Part shown: in pieces, positions 1 to 17,062 of the stretch
How the letters are laid out: every line of letters starts with the position of its first letter
How positions within the stretch are numbered: position 1 is the first letter of the stretch
Source: Phoenix dactylifera
Taxonomy: Eukaryota; Streptophyta; Magnoliopsida; Arecales; Arecaceae
Length of the DNA: 64,000 nt
Direction of reading: 5' to 3'
Assembly (NCBI RefSeq): GCF_009389715.1
Contig: NW_024067850.1
Span: 248,001-312,000, forward strand
Notes under the pieces: model-generated
Database searches by the model: none
Seen by the model: the letters and a program-made list of their open reading frames with translations, nothing else
What the model was told of the DNA's origin: nothing
Program-made: the position numbers and the translations under genes

Positions 1-1607
1 CATGAGATGGGAATATCCCTACGTGCTTGCTTGTGCTATGCCCATACTCGGCTTTGACGTGCAAGGATGCGAAGTTTTTACATGAACGATCATGGTGAGA
101 GATATAAACATCACTAATGACATAATAAAAGATCAATTTAGGATAATACGTACATATGATAGCTTACTTCATGCGAGCCATGTAGTGGGCCTTAAGCATC
201 TACCATGCTCATATGTAAAACTACCTAGCAATTCCATACAAGAATGACAGTGAAGAAAACCAAGATACAAAGTACTTAAACTAGCTTTTGTGACATTAAG
301 GTAGATAATTGGAAATGCTCGAAATGTTTGGAATAAACTACTTTGCTGGAATAATTTTCAGAAACTGACAGGCAGCTTACGAGTTGTGATACCCACCACA
401 TACGTATTTCAACTCTCTTAATTATTAGTAAGAATGTGTAGTTATTATTATTTAGGCACTTCATGTGGCCTACCCTGCAACTAGAAAATACTTAGTTATT
501 ATCATTTCCTATCTTGCTTAAATTCTATATAACATTCTATGAAGTCTACCGCAGAGATTGAAGATATGCCAAGACATATGGTGCATGAAAACATTTAGTT
601 TTTCTCATGTGCAAAGCTAGTTCTGCAATAGAAAAATTACCAGTAAATTAAGAGAAAAGAGAATTAGAGTATGCAAACAAAACTACAGTGACATTAAAGA
701 AGAAAATGACTGTAAAAATAGTTTGGGACCTCCATTATATAGTTCATTGCCTACAAACTATTTTATACAAAAGAAATAAGTGGGATATTAGAATAATCCC
801 AAAAAAATATAATCATAAAATTAAAAACAACTAAGGAAATATTGTATGTTGGGTGAGTGCCTTTACGATATATACGTCTTTCAATATTTTTAATTACTAG
901 GAAGATACCAAATTACCGCTCTATATAGTATTTTTGATAAAATGTAATTTAAGGGTCAAAGATACAATATTTTTGTATAAGTTGCTATTTTATTTTTTAA
1001 AAATAAAGAATATGTTACATGGAAACCTACCACTAACCGAGCAGGGACATCAGCAATTCGAAAAGGTCTAACATTAGCCAAATTACTTTGTCACATTTCT
1101 GATTATCTTGATTGAAGCAAAGTCAAGAATCCTCTAAGTAATATTTTGAGCAGCTGCTACTAATCAGCTCCTATATAATGCCATAATAATTTTTTATTTT
1201 TTTTGCTTTATATGATTTGCCTAGGTGTGATTGTGTGAATGTAGGTTTTGTGATATAACTAAAATGGTATGTTTTATGTAAATTATAACTGTAATTCCAA
1301 ATCCAGAAAAATCATTCACATTATTTTGGAGCAAAAAAAAATCATGGCATATTGTATATGGACATAACACAACCAACAAAATTAATTATATAGGTATATA
1401 TAGACTGCAACCGGACTGGAAGACAAAATTGCCCCTATCCGGCTGCCCACAAGCCACATCTCAGAAAAATTCATAGTCCTTTCAGGTGGGGGCATTTTAA
1501 GGAAGAATATTACACGATCTCTCCTCCTCCTGTTACATCAGAGTCGAGGAAAGCGTATGGCACTGATCAGCTACGGTGTATCGCAATACAAGCAGTTTTA
1601 ATGGCAT
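1..1607. other. AT-rich flank 3' of 4CL
   Basis: This AT-rich stretch lies downstream of the 4CL stop codon. I see no coding pattern, RNA gene or clear transposon end in it. The part next to 1608 should hold the 3' UTR and poly(A) site of 4CL. Confidence 0.5.
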
Positions 1608-7374
<5,767 letters not shown>

Positions 7375-8100
7375 GGCGGCGGCGGAGGTGGAGACGGCGG
7401 TGGAGGTGTTGGTTGTACTGGAGAAGAGCTCGGCGAGTATTATTTTCGTCAAAGCTCTTTCCTGAGGAGAACGGGGTGGGAGGAGGGAAGGTAATATACG
7501 GGTGGAGGGGGTTGGGGAGTTGGTGAGGACGTTGGAAGAATTAAGGCATTTGTGAGGACGAAAATGGGAAGAAAAAATGGGATAGGGTTGGTGAGAGAAG
7601 TGGGAGTTGGGTGGTGCTGGCGGAATGGCTTGACTAAAGACGAAGTAGACCGCTCCAAGTTTGCCATGTCAGCATTTACCTAACGCATACCCGGTCCTAC
7701 GTGCGATGCCCGCTTCAGTGAGAGAAAAAGTCCGGCCGGCTCGGGTCTGGGCTCGGTCTTACCTACCGCGAGCCGGAACAGGTGGACCGCTGGCCGAGTG
7801 ACGTCAGTGGGCGTCAGCAGTTCTTGGTGGGTTTGGTACCTAGCCGGGGGACCCACCATATCTATCAGTAATGGAGAAAGGAAATCCAGACCGTCGATCG
7901 GAAAGGTTGTTTTATCCGACGGATGAAAGGGAGGGGATGCTTGCTTGGGGATGGAGACGCCTGGATTATTAGATGCCGACTTGGCGAGGCGATTGTTGCC
8001 GTCTCACCAACCTTCTCCGCTCCGTCGGCGTGTGGAAAACGGTAACTTGCGTCCGTCCGTAGACACGTGTCAGCGTGCGGAAACTGGAGCTAATTAGGTC
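7375..8100 (-). promoter_or_regulatory. 4CL promoter with AC-I, AC-II and AC-III boxes
   Basis: Upstream of the 4CL ATG, read on the plus strand, lie ACCTAAC (AC-III, 7678-7684), ACCTACC (AC-I, 7761-7767) and ACCAACC (AC-II, 8006-8012). These are the MYB-binding boxes known from PAL and 4CL promoters of the lignin pathway. A TGACGTCA bZIP-type palindrome is at 7799-7806 and a CACGTG G-box at 8064-8069. A TATATTA sequence on the minus strand (7498-7492) would give a 5' UTR of roughly 90 bases to the ATG at 7374. The boxes are exact matches; their function is inferred from the family. Confidence 0.7.
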
Positions 8101-8725
8101 TCTTTTGGAGCGTGTAGGAGTTGACTGAGGGATACTGAAACTAGAGCCCTTCGTTTCAGATCAAACGGGCTTGATCCAAGTATCTTTACGGTCCAACATT
8201 GTAGCTGACTCGTTCTTTTTTGTTGGAACATATAACGAACATATGACGGAGTTGCGGTAATAGAATACAGGTAATGGAGAAATAAAAATAATATGACAGT
8301 CATTGAGCCACGGAAACTTCAATCAAGTCTCTTGGAGGAATATAATATATGAATGGTTCTGATTAGTGTGTGAACGTGTGCGAGGAGTTAAGAAAGGAGA
8401 TGGAAATTGACACATCATCTGATTCAATCATATCCGAGCTTGATTCAAAAGGAGTTCAGTACGCAAATTAATTACTTACACAGTGGACCGAGCCATCCAT
8501 TCATTCTTAGCTAACCTCTATATGTAAATATAATGAACAATGTAATTTAGCAGATCCTAAACTCCATAATGTTGCACAAATATGTAATAGTTTTAAAGTC
8601 AATATCGTACAAGATATCAGCATCTACGCCTATAGTTTCAACTTCAAATTTTCCTTACCTAACAAACGTTTGGTGGTGGTCAAACCACACGCTAAATGAT
8701 CAACAAATTGCGTGAATCACATGAA

Positions 8726-8776
<51 letters not shown>

Positions 8777-10363
8777 GTAGTGATCAAAAGTTGAGAGGTA
8801 TGATTAATCCTGAAAATTTTCTTCTGTAGGCATTATTTTTTTGTATCGCAAATCAGCTGAGTGATGAAAAAAACAGAATTGCTGAGCTACCCATGTATGT
8901 GTAGACCATGGCCTCTGCGGTATGAGTGAAAGTAGATTAAATTAAAAAACTATATAGATATGGATAGAAATTTGAGCATCCAATTAATATCCATATCCAT
9001 ATCCGAATAAACAACTATTTGATCCATATCCAAATATTTGATTCCATTTGTAACTCTATTTATTTTTATACAGTACTCATAACTTTAAGAAAATGTAAAT
9101 AATCACATTAATATTATATTAACTTGATTTATCATCTATTTAGTAATATATTTGATTTTGCTGTTATAAAGTTTAATTATCCAATTTATATCCATATTTA
9201 TATCTATATTTTTGGTATTCGAATTGTATTTTTATCCGTTTAAAACAAATTTGGATATGAATTTTTGCATCCAACAAACATCTGTATCCGTATCTATATT
9301 CATCAAACAAAATAAATATAAATATGGATATATTAGTATCTGATCTGTATTTCAGCCCTACTCTATGGTTTGATATCCTTGTCTTCTTCTCTTTTTTTAA
9401 CTAGGATTGCTAAATTAGGCAGCACTAGAATAGATACACCTACCCACATTAGAAGTCAAAATATAGTGAAGCTACCTAGCAACCGAGGAGATTTGACTCT
9501 CGAGACCATAATAGATATTTTTTAAAAAATAAATGTAGCGATCAACAATGTAATTTACCGTTGCAATGATAACTATTGCTGCTGAAAATTGGCCCAACCA
9601 GGACACCGAGATGGATGGACTACTAAAGTGCCCAGGCGATTGGCTGCTCAGACTGTGAAGGTCAGCTGAAGAACACAACGCATCTCCGAGATGGCGATCC
9701 GCACTTAGGCAATGATGGTTCCAATGTCGGTCACTCCCAAGGTGATGTTGGACAGCATGGACCATGCTCGAAGATTCACTCAACATTGGATCTAACTTGA
9801 AATAACAAAGACAAAGAAGTCCTCTAGCCAAAAAATGTATGGCGGGAGATCCTTTGATTCCTAAGTTAAATGAACTCTCAGAGAATAATGGAGGCATTGT
9901 GAGAGTAGCAGGATGGCAGCATAAGGGCATGAAAGGGATCAAGAGCACTTACGTGGAGTATCCTTCAAGAGTTGTTTATATAGACAAGGTTTTACACTTA
10001 TTGCCAAGAAAATCAGACATATGTATCAACCATTTTTGATAACCGATCGCATGCCCTGAAGATCATGCACAAGCATTTTGCCTGTGCATCTCACTTGTTC
10101 GTCATACGGTTATAGAATCCATTCGCGATCGTGGCCAAGCTGTCGCTAGTTGAAGAGTGTGTTTAAAATTCGAAAGACGCTTCACGTGCCTTTAGGGTCG
10201 ACCACATGGCAGGCTTTGACTAGTTGGTTGGAGGTTTCGTGGCGGGTTCTCTTTGGTCAATTTGCCATGTTGGTTGGGATCATTTTCAAGGCATATCAAT
10301 AACAATCATTACTATCTGCTCAGGTCAACCCTAAAAAACTAGAATTATTAAGAAATAAAGATT
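8101..10363. other. Intergenic spacer with repeats
   Basis: The spacer holds a (TC)n microsatellite at 8729-8773. At about 8930-9360 there is an AT-rich stretch with recurring ATCCATATCC-type words, ending in TTTCAGCCCTA, which resembles the end of a non-autonomous hAT-type element; I could not place its other end. Open frames at 9472-10039 on both strands match no family I know and are probably not genes. Confidence 0.45.
8729..8773. repeat. (TC)n microsatellite
   Basis: This is an uninterrupted TC dinucleotide run of about 45 bp in the spacer upstream of 4CL. Confidence 0.95.
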
Positions 10364-10384
10364 ATTTTGAGTAGAGATGGGCAC

Positions 10385-10695
10385 TGGGCCGGGCCGCCCA
10401 CGGCCCGGCACGGCACGGCACGAAGCGGGCCGTGCCTGGCACGGCCCGCCAGCTACAGTGACGGGCCGTGCCTGGCACGGCCCCTTTGATAGGGCCGTGC
10501 TGGGCTAGCGAATCCTGGCCAGCGGGCCGTGCCAGGCACGGCCCGCTTCGGGCCTGGGCCGGCACGGCCCGGTCTAGGCACGCGGGCCAAGCACGGCACG
10601 GCCCACGTGCCAGCACGGCACGGCCCATAAGGGCCTGGGCCGGGCTGGCACGCGGGCCTGGCACGGTCCGGGCCTGGGCCCGGCTCGGCCCGATA
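10385..10695. repeat. GC-rich palindromic subterminal repeats, left end of hAT
   Basis: Several copies of the 10-mer GGGCCGTGCC lie one base away from its reverse complement GGCACGGCCC, forming near-perfect palindromes, with shorter variants between them. Arrays of short repeats just inside the ends are the usual transposase-binding zones of hAT elements; here their length and palindromy are striking. Because the sequence is self-complementary, all six frames look open; none is a gene. Confidence 0.85.
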
Positions 10696-10989
10696 AAATT
10701 TTTTTAATACATTAATAAATTATGAACACTAAGAAATCTTGATTTATGAATATAAAGCCACCTTAATGGTGGGAGGTTTGGCATAGACCCCTACCAGTTT
10801 ATTAATTTCAATCAAAATGGTACATGAAGGGAGGTTTGGACCTTGGTCTGACCTCTAGATTCTAGAATACAATAAGAAACTAAGAAAGGGCCGAGGTTTG
10901 GACCTTGGTCTGACCTCCAGAATACAATAAAAATGTACAATTATAAAAAATTAAGAAATCTTACTAATCATCAGTGATTCAGTGAATCA

Positions 10990-11034
10990 GTATTCACTCT
11001 TCAGTCTTCAGTCTTCAGTCTTCAGTCTTCAGTA
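10990..11034 (-). repeat. 7-bp tandem repeat at end of hAT transposase
   Basis: About five copies of CTTCAGT lie head to tail at the 3' end of the transposase frame. The stop codon (TGA at 11024-11022) lies within the last copies, so repeat slippage could change the C-terminal residues. Confidence 0.8.
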
Positions 11035-13046
11035 GTGTTTGTATCATCATCATCAGAGGATGTTGTATTATGTCCACCTTTATCTTGAAGTCTTGCCTCA
11101 GCATCCAGCCAATCCTTGAAGCAGAGAAGCATCTCCACCGTTTCGCCCGTCATCCTACTTCTCTTTTCGTCAAGAACACGCCGACCTGCACTAAAAGCGG
11201 ATTCCGATGCTACCGTGGACATCGGCACAGCTAAAATATCGCGTGCAATTGCAGACATAACAGGATATTGATTTCTAACACTCTTCCACCAAGATAATAC
11301 ATCTAGATTCTCTATTTGATTTTCATCATATGCAGACTGAAGATCATTTCGTAAATAAAATTCTAGTTCACTACTTAAAGATGAAGAAGATGAAGAGGAA
11401 CTTGAAGCATGTGTGTGTCTTCTCTGTGCAATGAATGAAAAAATAGATGACGAACGAGAACTACTAGAAGGAGGAATAGAGGTTTGTATTTGTGTTCTAG
11501 ATCCACGAATTTTTTCATCATATATAGCATAAATATCATAAAGAAGTTGTCTTACCTCATCTTTAGCAGATTCAGCATCTTGATTCATATTTTCAGCGTA
11601 TGCATCAAGTAAAATTAGCACGCCATTTAATTTAACTCTAGGATCAAATACAGCAGCTAAGTTATGCATAGGACATATCCTGTCCCAATACTCATTCCAT
11701 TTAGATTCCATTAGGTGAATAATAGGCATTAAAACATCATCATATCTATGTTCTGCAAATTTTTGACTAATTATATATGCTTGTTGTAAAAATGAACATG
11801 AAGTAGGGTAATAAATACCAGAAAGAACATTGGTAGCATTATAAAAACTAAGCAAAAAATCTTCCAAAATTTTTCCTTTATTCCAATCAGTTTCTGTCAA
11901 TGTAAATCCTAATCCACGATCATTAATATATGCACTTAATAAATTTTTATATGGGTATGCATCATGTATCATGCTATATGTGGAGTTCCAACGAGTAATT
12001 ACATCAAGTTTAAATTTTTTAAAACGTTTACCATGATTTATGCATAATTCCTTAAATTCTTGAAGTCTTGATCTAGAAGCATGAATAAAAGAAACTGCAT
12101 TTCTAATTTTTGAAATCACATCTTGAATCATGCCCATGCCAGCTTGAACAGAAAGATTTAAGATATGACATGCACATCTAATATGCAGTAAATTTCCATC
12201 TAATATGGGATGCAATGAGTCTCTTAATAATACAACAGCAGAATTATTATTAGATGCATTATCAAAAGTAATAGACATAATTTTATCATTAATATTATAT
12301 GAACATGCAGTTTGATAAATTATATTTGAAATTTGTTGCCCAGAATGTGGAAAATCAAAAGCACGAAAAGCAAGAATACGTTTATTTAATTGCCAATCAT
12401 TATCAATATAATGAGCAGTAATGGCAATAAAAGAATTACTACCTACAGATGCTGACCAAATATCAGAAGTTAATGAAATTTTTACATTTAAAGTAGAAAG
12501 TGTTTCAATTAAATTTTGTTTCATTGCTAAAAAATTGGTCATAGCTACTCTTCTAAATGTACGCCTACTAGTTCTTTTGTAAGCAGGTTGTAGGTTTAAT
12601 TAAACATATTCTTCAAAATTAAAAGATTCACATAAACTAAAAGGTAATTCATCCTTGACTATCCATTTTACAAGTGCTTTTCTTTGATTTTCATGATTAT
12701 ATGCAAAATTACCTACAAGTAATCCCCCTTGTATATTAAGGCTACTTTGAGTTTGAGCATGAGAATCATGCATCCTATGACTCTCTTGATGTCTTTTTAA
12801 ATGCCCTGTTCCCCCACTACTACTACAACTATAAAGTTTGGCACATTTTTTACATTTAGCTTTCCAGACTCCCTCAACCATAACTCTATCAAATTCATTC
12901 CATACAGTACTAGTCCTCTTACGAGAAGAGGTTTGACCTTCACTCGGTTCACCAGTTCTAGAGGAACTAGGAACAGGGGGTTGGGGATTAGTTTCTTCCC
13001 CCTCAGAAACAGGAATGCCAAACTGACTTTCCTCAAAAGATGACAT
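11022..13046 (-). pseudogene. hAT transposase (BED finger plus hATC), one in-frame stop
   Basis: This is a cut-and-paste transposase of the hAT superfamily. The N-terminal frame (13046-12600, 148 aa) holds a BED zinc finger: WNEFDRV, then CKKC, then GTGHLKRHQESH. The C-terminal frame (12542-11022, 506 aa) holds LTSDIWS and ITFDNASNN, which carry the two catalytic-type aspartates, then RCACHILNL, TRWNSTY, and the hATC dimerisation block with STVASESAFSAGRRVLDEKRSRM split across about residues 440-465. Both frames are in the same phase; a single TAA at 12602-12600 separates them and 18 sense codons precede the second ATG. The rest of the frame is open, so either this copy is only just inactive or two polypeptides are made. 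I see no splice pair that clearly removes the stop. Confidence 0.88.
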
Positions 13047-13439
13047 ATCTATGATTAATTCAAAAAATAAAAACTAACCGCAAGGAGGAATTGAGTAGAG
13101 GGTCGGAGGGCAGAGGCAGCGCCGAGATTCCGAGCTTCCTCTTGTGCTCTCAACAGAAGCGACCTTCTCTTCTCAACAGGAACCTCCTCTTGTGTAGCAC
13201 TTGAACAAACTAAAAATTAAATTGCTAGAAGAGCACTTTAGAAGAGAGAAATAATAGCAGTAGAGAAGGAGAGAATGAGAGGTTTGGTGTGGTGAGAATG
13301 AGGGAGGAATGGGCTATTTATAGAAGCCCAAAAAAAAATTTTCCCAAAATACCCCTCAATTCAGCCGTTATAGGACTGTTGGGAGGGGCAAAACCGTCTT
13401 TTTTCCGAAAATAGCCGTTGGAAACGGCTATTTTCTTCC

Positions 13440-13770
13440 CCCCTCTCCAGACGGGCCGTGCCAGGCACGGCCCGTCTGGAGCCGTTACGGGCCGTGCCAG
13501 GCACGGCCCGTTTAGAGACGTTGCGGGCCGTGCCTGGCACGGCCCGTTACCGCCCGTTACGGGCCGTGCCAGGCACGGCCCGTGCCGTGCTGTGCCCGAC
13601 CCGGCCCACCAATAGAGGGGCCGGGGGCCGGGCCGGGCTTGCCTTCCGTGCCTCACGGGCCGTGCCAAGCACGGCCCGCTTCATAAGCGGGCCGTGCCAG
13701 GCACGACCCGTTTAGAGTTTTGGCCCGGGGGGCCTGGGCCGGGCCGGCCCGGCACGGCCCGTTGCCCAAC
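13440..13770. repeat. GC-rich palindromic subterminal repeats, right end of hAT
   Basis: This is the partner array of the one at the left end, with about six copies of the GGGCCGTGCC / GGCACGGCCC palindrome, several flanked by CGTTTA or CGTTAC. It lies 5' of the transposase frame, so it also sits in or near the transposase promoter. Confidence 0.85.
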
Positions 13771-14145
13771 TCTAATTTTGAGGATGGTTTTGGAGGGGTT
13801 CAGTATATGATATATAAAGAAAAAAATAAATAACAAATGATTGGTTGTTTTAGTGGCTAATTATATGTGGAAATAATTGTTGTGTCATATTTGCATTGTT
13901 CATCCACATAAGATATGATTTCAAAAGTAAAAACTATGCTAGACTGAGAAAATATATTTATATTAAAAAATAACATATTAAACCCTCTTGGTATGATTTA
14001 AACCTTCTCTTTTGGTATAAAATTAGTGAGAACGGCCGAGCCACGGAACCTTCCTCTTTATATAAATTTTTTGATTTGGAAATCAAAAGAAAAAGGTATA
14101 CCATTACTTGTTAGATCTTTCCTCTCAGTTAGCTGCCTTAGAAAC

Positions 14146-14670
14146 TAAGGGTTCATTCTTTGGTGGTTAAATATTATGAAAAAGCTGGATAATTTATCCA
14201 TCGACTAACTTACCTATGTTCTTATGCTTCTATAGGTGGGAGAATTATTTTTCCATGAATAGCATTTACCAATAAAGTAGAAGAAAAGTCATGCCCACTA
14301 GAAAGTGTGTAAGTTATTTTCCCATTGATTGGTAAATAATCTTTTTATTTTATTTCTAATATACTCCTAACCCTAATAATATAATATAATAGAATATATA
14401 TTTTATATAATATTTTATTATTTAATAATATATAAATATTATTAAATATAAATATATAAGGGTTGATATAGAAAATATAGATAGATTTTAGCAACTTACT
14501 TTGAAAAGTTGTAATGCAAAAAAATATGGATAACAGATTCCAAAATCATTTTCAAATGTATAAAAGAATATGTGTAAATTATTTTTTACCTAAATATTGT
14601 ATAAAAATATTTATTTAGAAAAATATAGATTCTATATAAATTTTTTATCCCCCAAAAGAATGGACCCTAA
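14146..14670. mobile_element. Tourist-like (PIF/Harbinger) MITE with TAA duplication
   Basis: The element spans 14149-14667 (519 bp), AT-rich and without coding capacity. Its ends are imperfect inverted repeats: GGGTTCATTCTTTGGTGG on the left, GGGTCCATTCTTTTGGGG read inward from the right. It is flanked by the 3-bp TAA (14146-14148, 14668-14670), the target duplication preferred by PIF/Harbinger elements. Confidence 0.75.
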
Positions 14671-15852
14671 TATCATTAGTTGTAGGGGCTATGTATCAAG
14701 GGCTCTGAATATTTCTGTTTCGTAACAAGTTGTATCTGCCTCATCTTTGGACACTATTTTAAAAGACAAATGCCAACCACTGGTTCAAGAAATTCAACTA
14801 AAAAGCCCTTGCATATATTGTCCTTTTGGGACGAACATGCCCAGGAATCCAGCTAGTCAGTGACGTTAAAGAATTTTCCAACCTCTGTCGATAAGTCAAA
14901 TAAATTTAAATGTTTGCCACATGGAATACTAAAAACGTGTGCAAGGTTCATTAACGCCATTGGAGAGGCTGGTGGTCCATGGCAGCTTCTACTTTAATCG
15001 TGAAGTACATGTACCGTTAAAAGCCCAAAAGCTTAAAACTAAAATCTCATCAAAATATTTTAAAAAAAATATAATATTTAGAAAAATAATTTTAGTATAT
15101 TTGATTGATCGTAAAAAAAATGGTGCATTCTAAAGTGCCTTATATTTAGTTGGATATCAACTTTTTTTTAAAAATTGTATGAAATATTTATTATATTTTT
15201 ATTAAAGAAAAAACTTATTCATGAATTTTGATGGTTTAAAAATAATTTTGAAAAAAAAATTAACTAATGAGAAAATAATTTTTTATTGTTCGTTATGGAT
15301 TTTTTTATAAAATATGAAAATCTTATTCTTATGTAAATACTACTTTTCCATAACCCACATTCGAAAACTTCAAATAAGAGATTTTTCTTTCGCCACTCGT
15401 TCTTTTTTTTTCCGTGAACCAGACGAGTCCTAAGTTTTTCCTTCTCGTCAAACATAAGATCTAGAATTGCGATAAAACCTTTTTCATCAAACTAGTAAAG
15501 TCCACATGACTGATTTCACCCCACAACTGGGCCTCCCTGTTAGTTATTGTGTTCAAGATTTCAGACTCATGTAGTTGTAAAAGGAATGTGCAAGGGCAAG
15601 GGTAGCAGTAGTGTTTATGACACAGGCCCAAGGTGGGTGATTAAAGGGTATGTATTCATCCAGACCTTTTTTTTTACCTGGACACATGCAAGTCCAGATT
15701 TAAGACCAGAAGAAAACAGTAACATTAGATATTAATTTTATAGATTATTTTTTGGATCTAATAGAGTCAACTTTAGGCTTAAGCTTCGGATGGGGCTTTA
15801 TGTTATGGGACCATTATGATATCAATAACTCTAGGTGCCCGAGGACAGCAGG
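14671..15852. other. AT-rich spacer
   Basis: I see nothing but AT-rich DNA here. The short open frames have no recognisable domain. Confidence 0.4.
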
Positions 15853-16421
15853 AGAGCTGAGATTTTTTTTTTTTTTTGGTACAATGGCGGCTCATACCCG
15901 ACGGATATGAATGCAGCCAATAAGATTAGAAAACAAAAGGCTACAAAAAGGCTCCGGCACAGACTCGTAGTCCACCCAGGTAAAACCTCCGAGTGATGAG
16001 CAGCAAAAGAGGCAACCCATTCAGCATCGCTGTCTCCCGGTAAACATGTGTGGCCAGGTAGAAGCCACACTTCCCCACTAGGCGGCAGATCTCGTGAAGC
16101 AGCGGTCGCTCCTCAGTCGCGCATCCTCGACCTCGCACCCACTCGATGATTGTAGCCGAATCTCCCTCCAAGAGGATGTAGTCCACGCCTAGCACCTGTC
16201 ACGCATAGGTGACTCCCTCCCATGCTGCGCGGAGCTTAGCACACACTACGGACGTATCGAAGATTCGTCGCCTCCTGTTGCCACCAGTCTAGCATCGAGT
16301 TTCTAATGATAAAACCCACACCTCCATAGCTCCCTCCTTCGCCCACACTATTGTCGAAGTTTACGTTGAGAAAGTCTGGAGGTGGGGGCAATTAGGACAC
16401 AAGAACAGAGCTGAGATTTTT
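15853..16421 (-). mobile_element. 5'-truncated LINE (RNase H end) with target duplication
   Basis: This is a LINE 3' end on the minus strand: the poly(A) tail appears as a T-run at about 15863-15877, followed by a coding relic of the C-terminal RNase H domain (LEGDSATIIEWVRG, LLHEICRLVG, HVYRETAML). The insert is bounded by a direct repeat AGAGCTGAGATTTTT (15853-15867 and 16407-16421), as target-primed insertion would leave. About 540 bp of element remain; the rest of the LINE was never copied. Confidence 0.85.
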
Positions 16422-16961
16422 ATCACCGAGTTCTCCCGCCATCTTCGTCTCGAGCGGCACTGCTGGTGCGCCGGATGGACTCCAGGGCCAAGCTAATTTC
16501 GCCGTCTAGTTACGCTTATTCCCTGTCGAAAGTAACCATTCCATCGTTCCATCCTCTGCCAGCCCTAAGTCTCTCCTAGACACAAACTTCATCGTTGATC
16601 AACTATCCTGATCCACTTATGAAAACGAGGCCCACAATCATGGTCCAGAACCCAGTAGTGGCTTATAAATTATAACTGCTCCATTTACGGGAGACATGAA
16701 CCCAGTAGTGGAGATGTCAGCTCGCCGGGAGAGTGGGTTTATTAGGTGTCATTTTCCTTGGCTCCATTTGAATTTATCGTATCTGTTTCTAGCGATGAGC
16801 ACCAATAGCTCTGGAAAGCCCGCATGGCGAAATGCCAGCTTTCCAGCTGGTACATATAGGTACAGGGTCCACTAGCTACAATAAGGATTAATTGGCCTTC
16901 GTGCTTTGCTACCGGAACAAAAAAAATGGCCTTTTGCTTGGAATCTCCTTATCTGGTCACT

Positions 16962-17062
16962 AGGGCTACAAACAATATTAGCTGCTTGCTCGCCAGTAGC
17001 TCACAGCATGGCTCGACATTAGGTCGGTTGGAGCTCAGCTGAGTTAATATATATATATATAT
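16962..17062. mobile_element. Possible hAT-like end interrupted by the foldback MITE
   Basis: TAGGGCTACAAAC at 16962 followed by GAGCTC/GCTCG-rich words resembles the end of plant non-autonomous hAT elements. Similar GCTCGAGCTCGAGACGAGCT-type words reappear at 17740-17765, after the MITE at 17063-17601, suggesting that the MITE landed inside an older element. I could not define the right end. Confidence 0.35.

Larger units (their letters stand above)
10364..13782 (-). mobile_element. hAT DNA transposon with 8-bp target duplication
   Basis: The element spans 10372-13774 (3403 bp) and is flanked on both sides by ATTTTGAG (10364-10371 and 13775-13782), the 8-bp duplication typical of hAT elements. 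The ends are inverted repeats: TAGAGATGGGCA on the left and TAGAGTTGGGCA read inward from the right. Each end carries 300-350 bp of very GC-rich palindromic repeats. The transposase lies between them on the minus strand. A perfect target duplication and a nearly open transposase point to a fairly recent insertion. It is of the RICESLEEPER/Daysleeper-like BED-finger type, but unlike the domesticated genes it still has its ends. Confidence 0.93.

Noticed and set aside
7375-7452. 26-codon N-terminal extension of 4CL
   Set aside because: It starts at TTG, not ATG, and lies very close to the likely transcription start; the next ATG (MGSFPQPEE) has a strong context and matches the family start.
9472-10039. 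Overlapping open frames on both strands (158 and 66 codons)
   Set aside because: No domain, no codon bias and no family match; they overlap antisense to each other.
10362-10707. Arg/Pro/Ala-rich open frames
   Set aside because: They come from the self-complementary GC palindromes of the hAT left end, which keep all frames open.
13318-13715. Repeat-rich frames and a possible CRISPR-like array
   Set aside because: The repeats are hAT subterminal palindromes with irregular spacing and no unique spacers, in a nuclear plant sequence.
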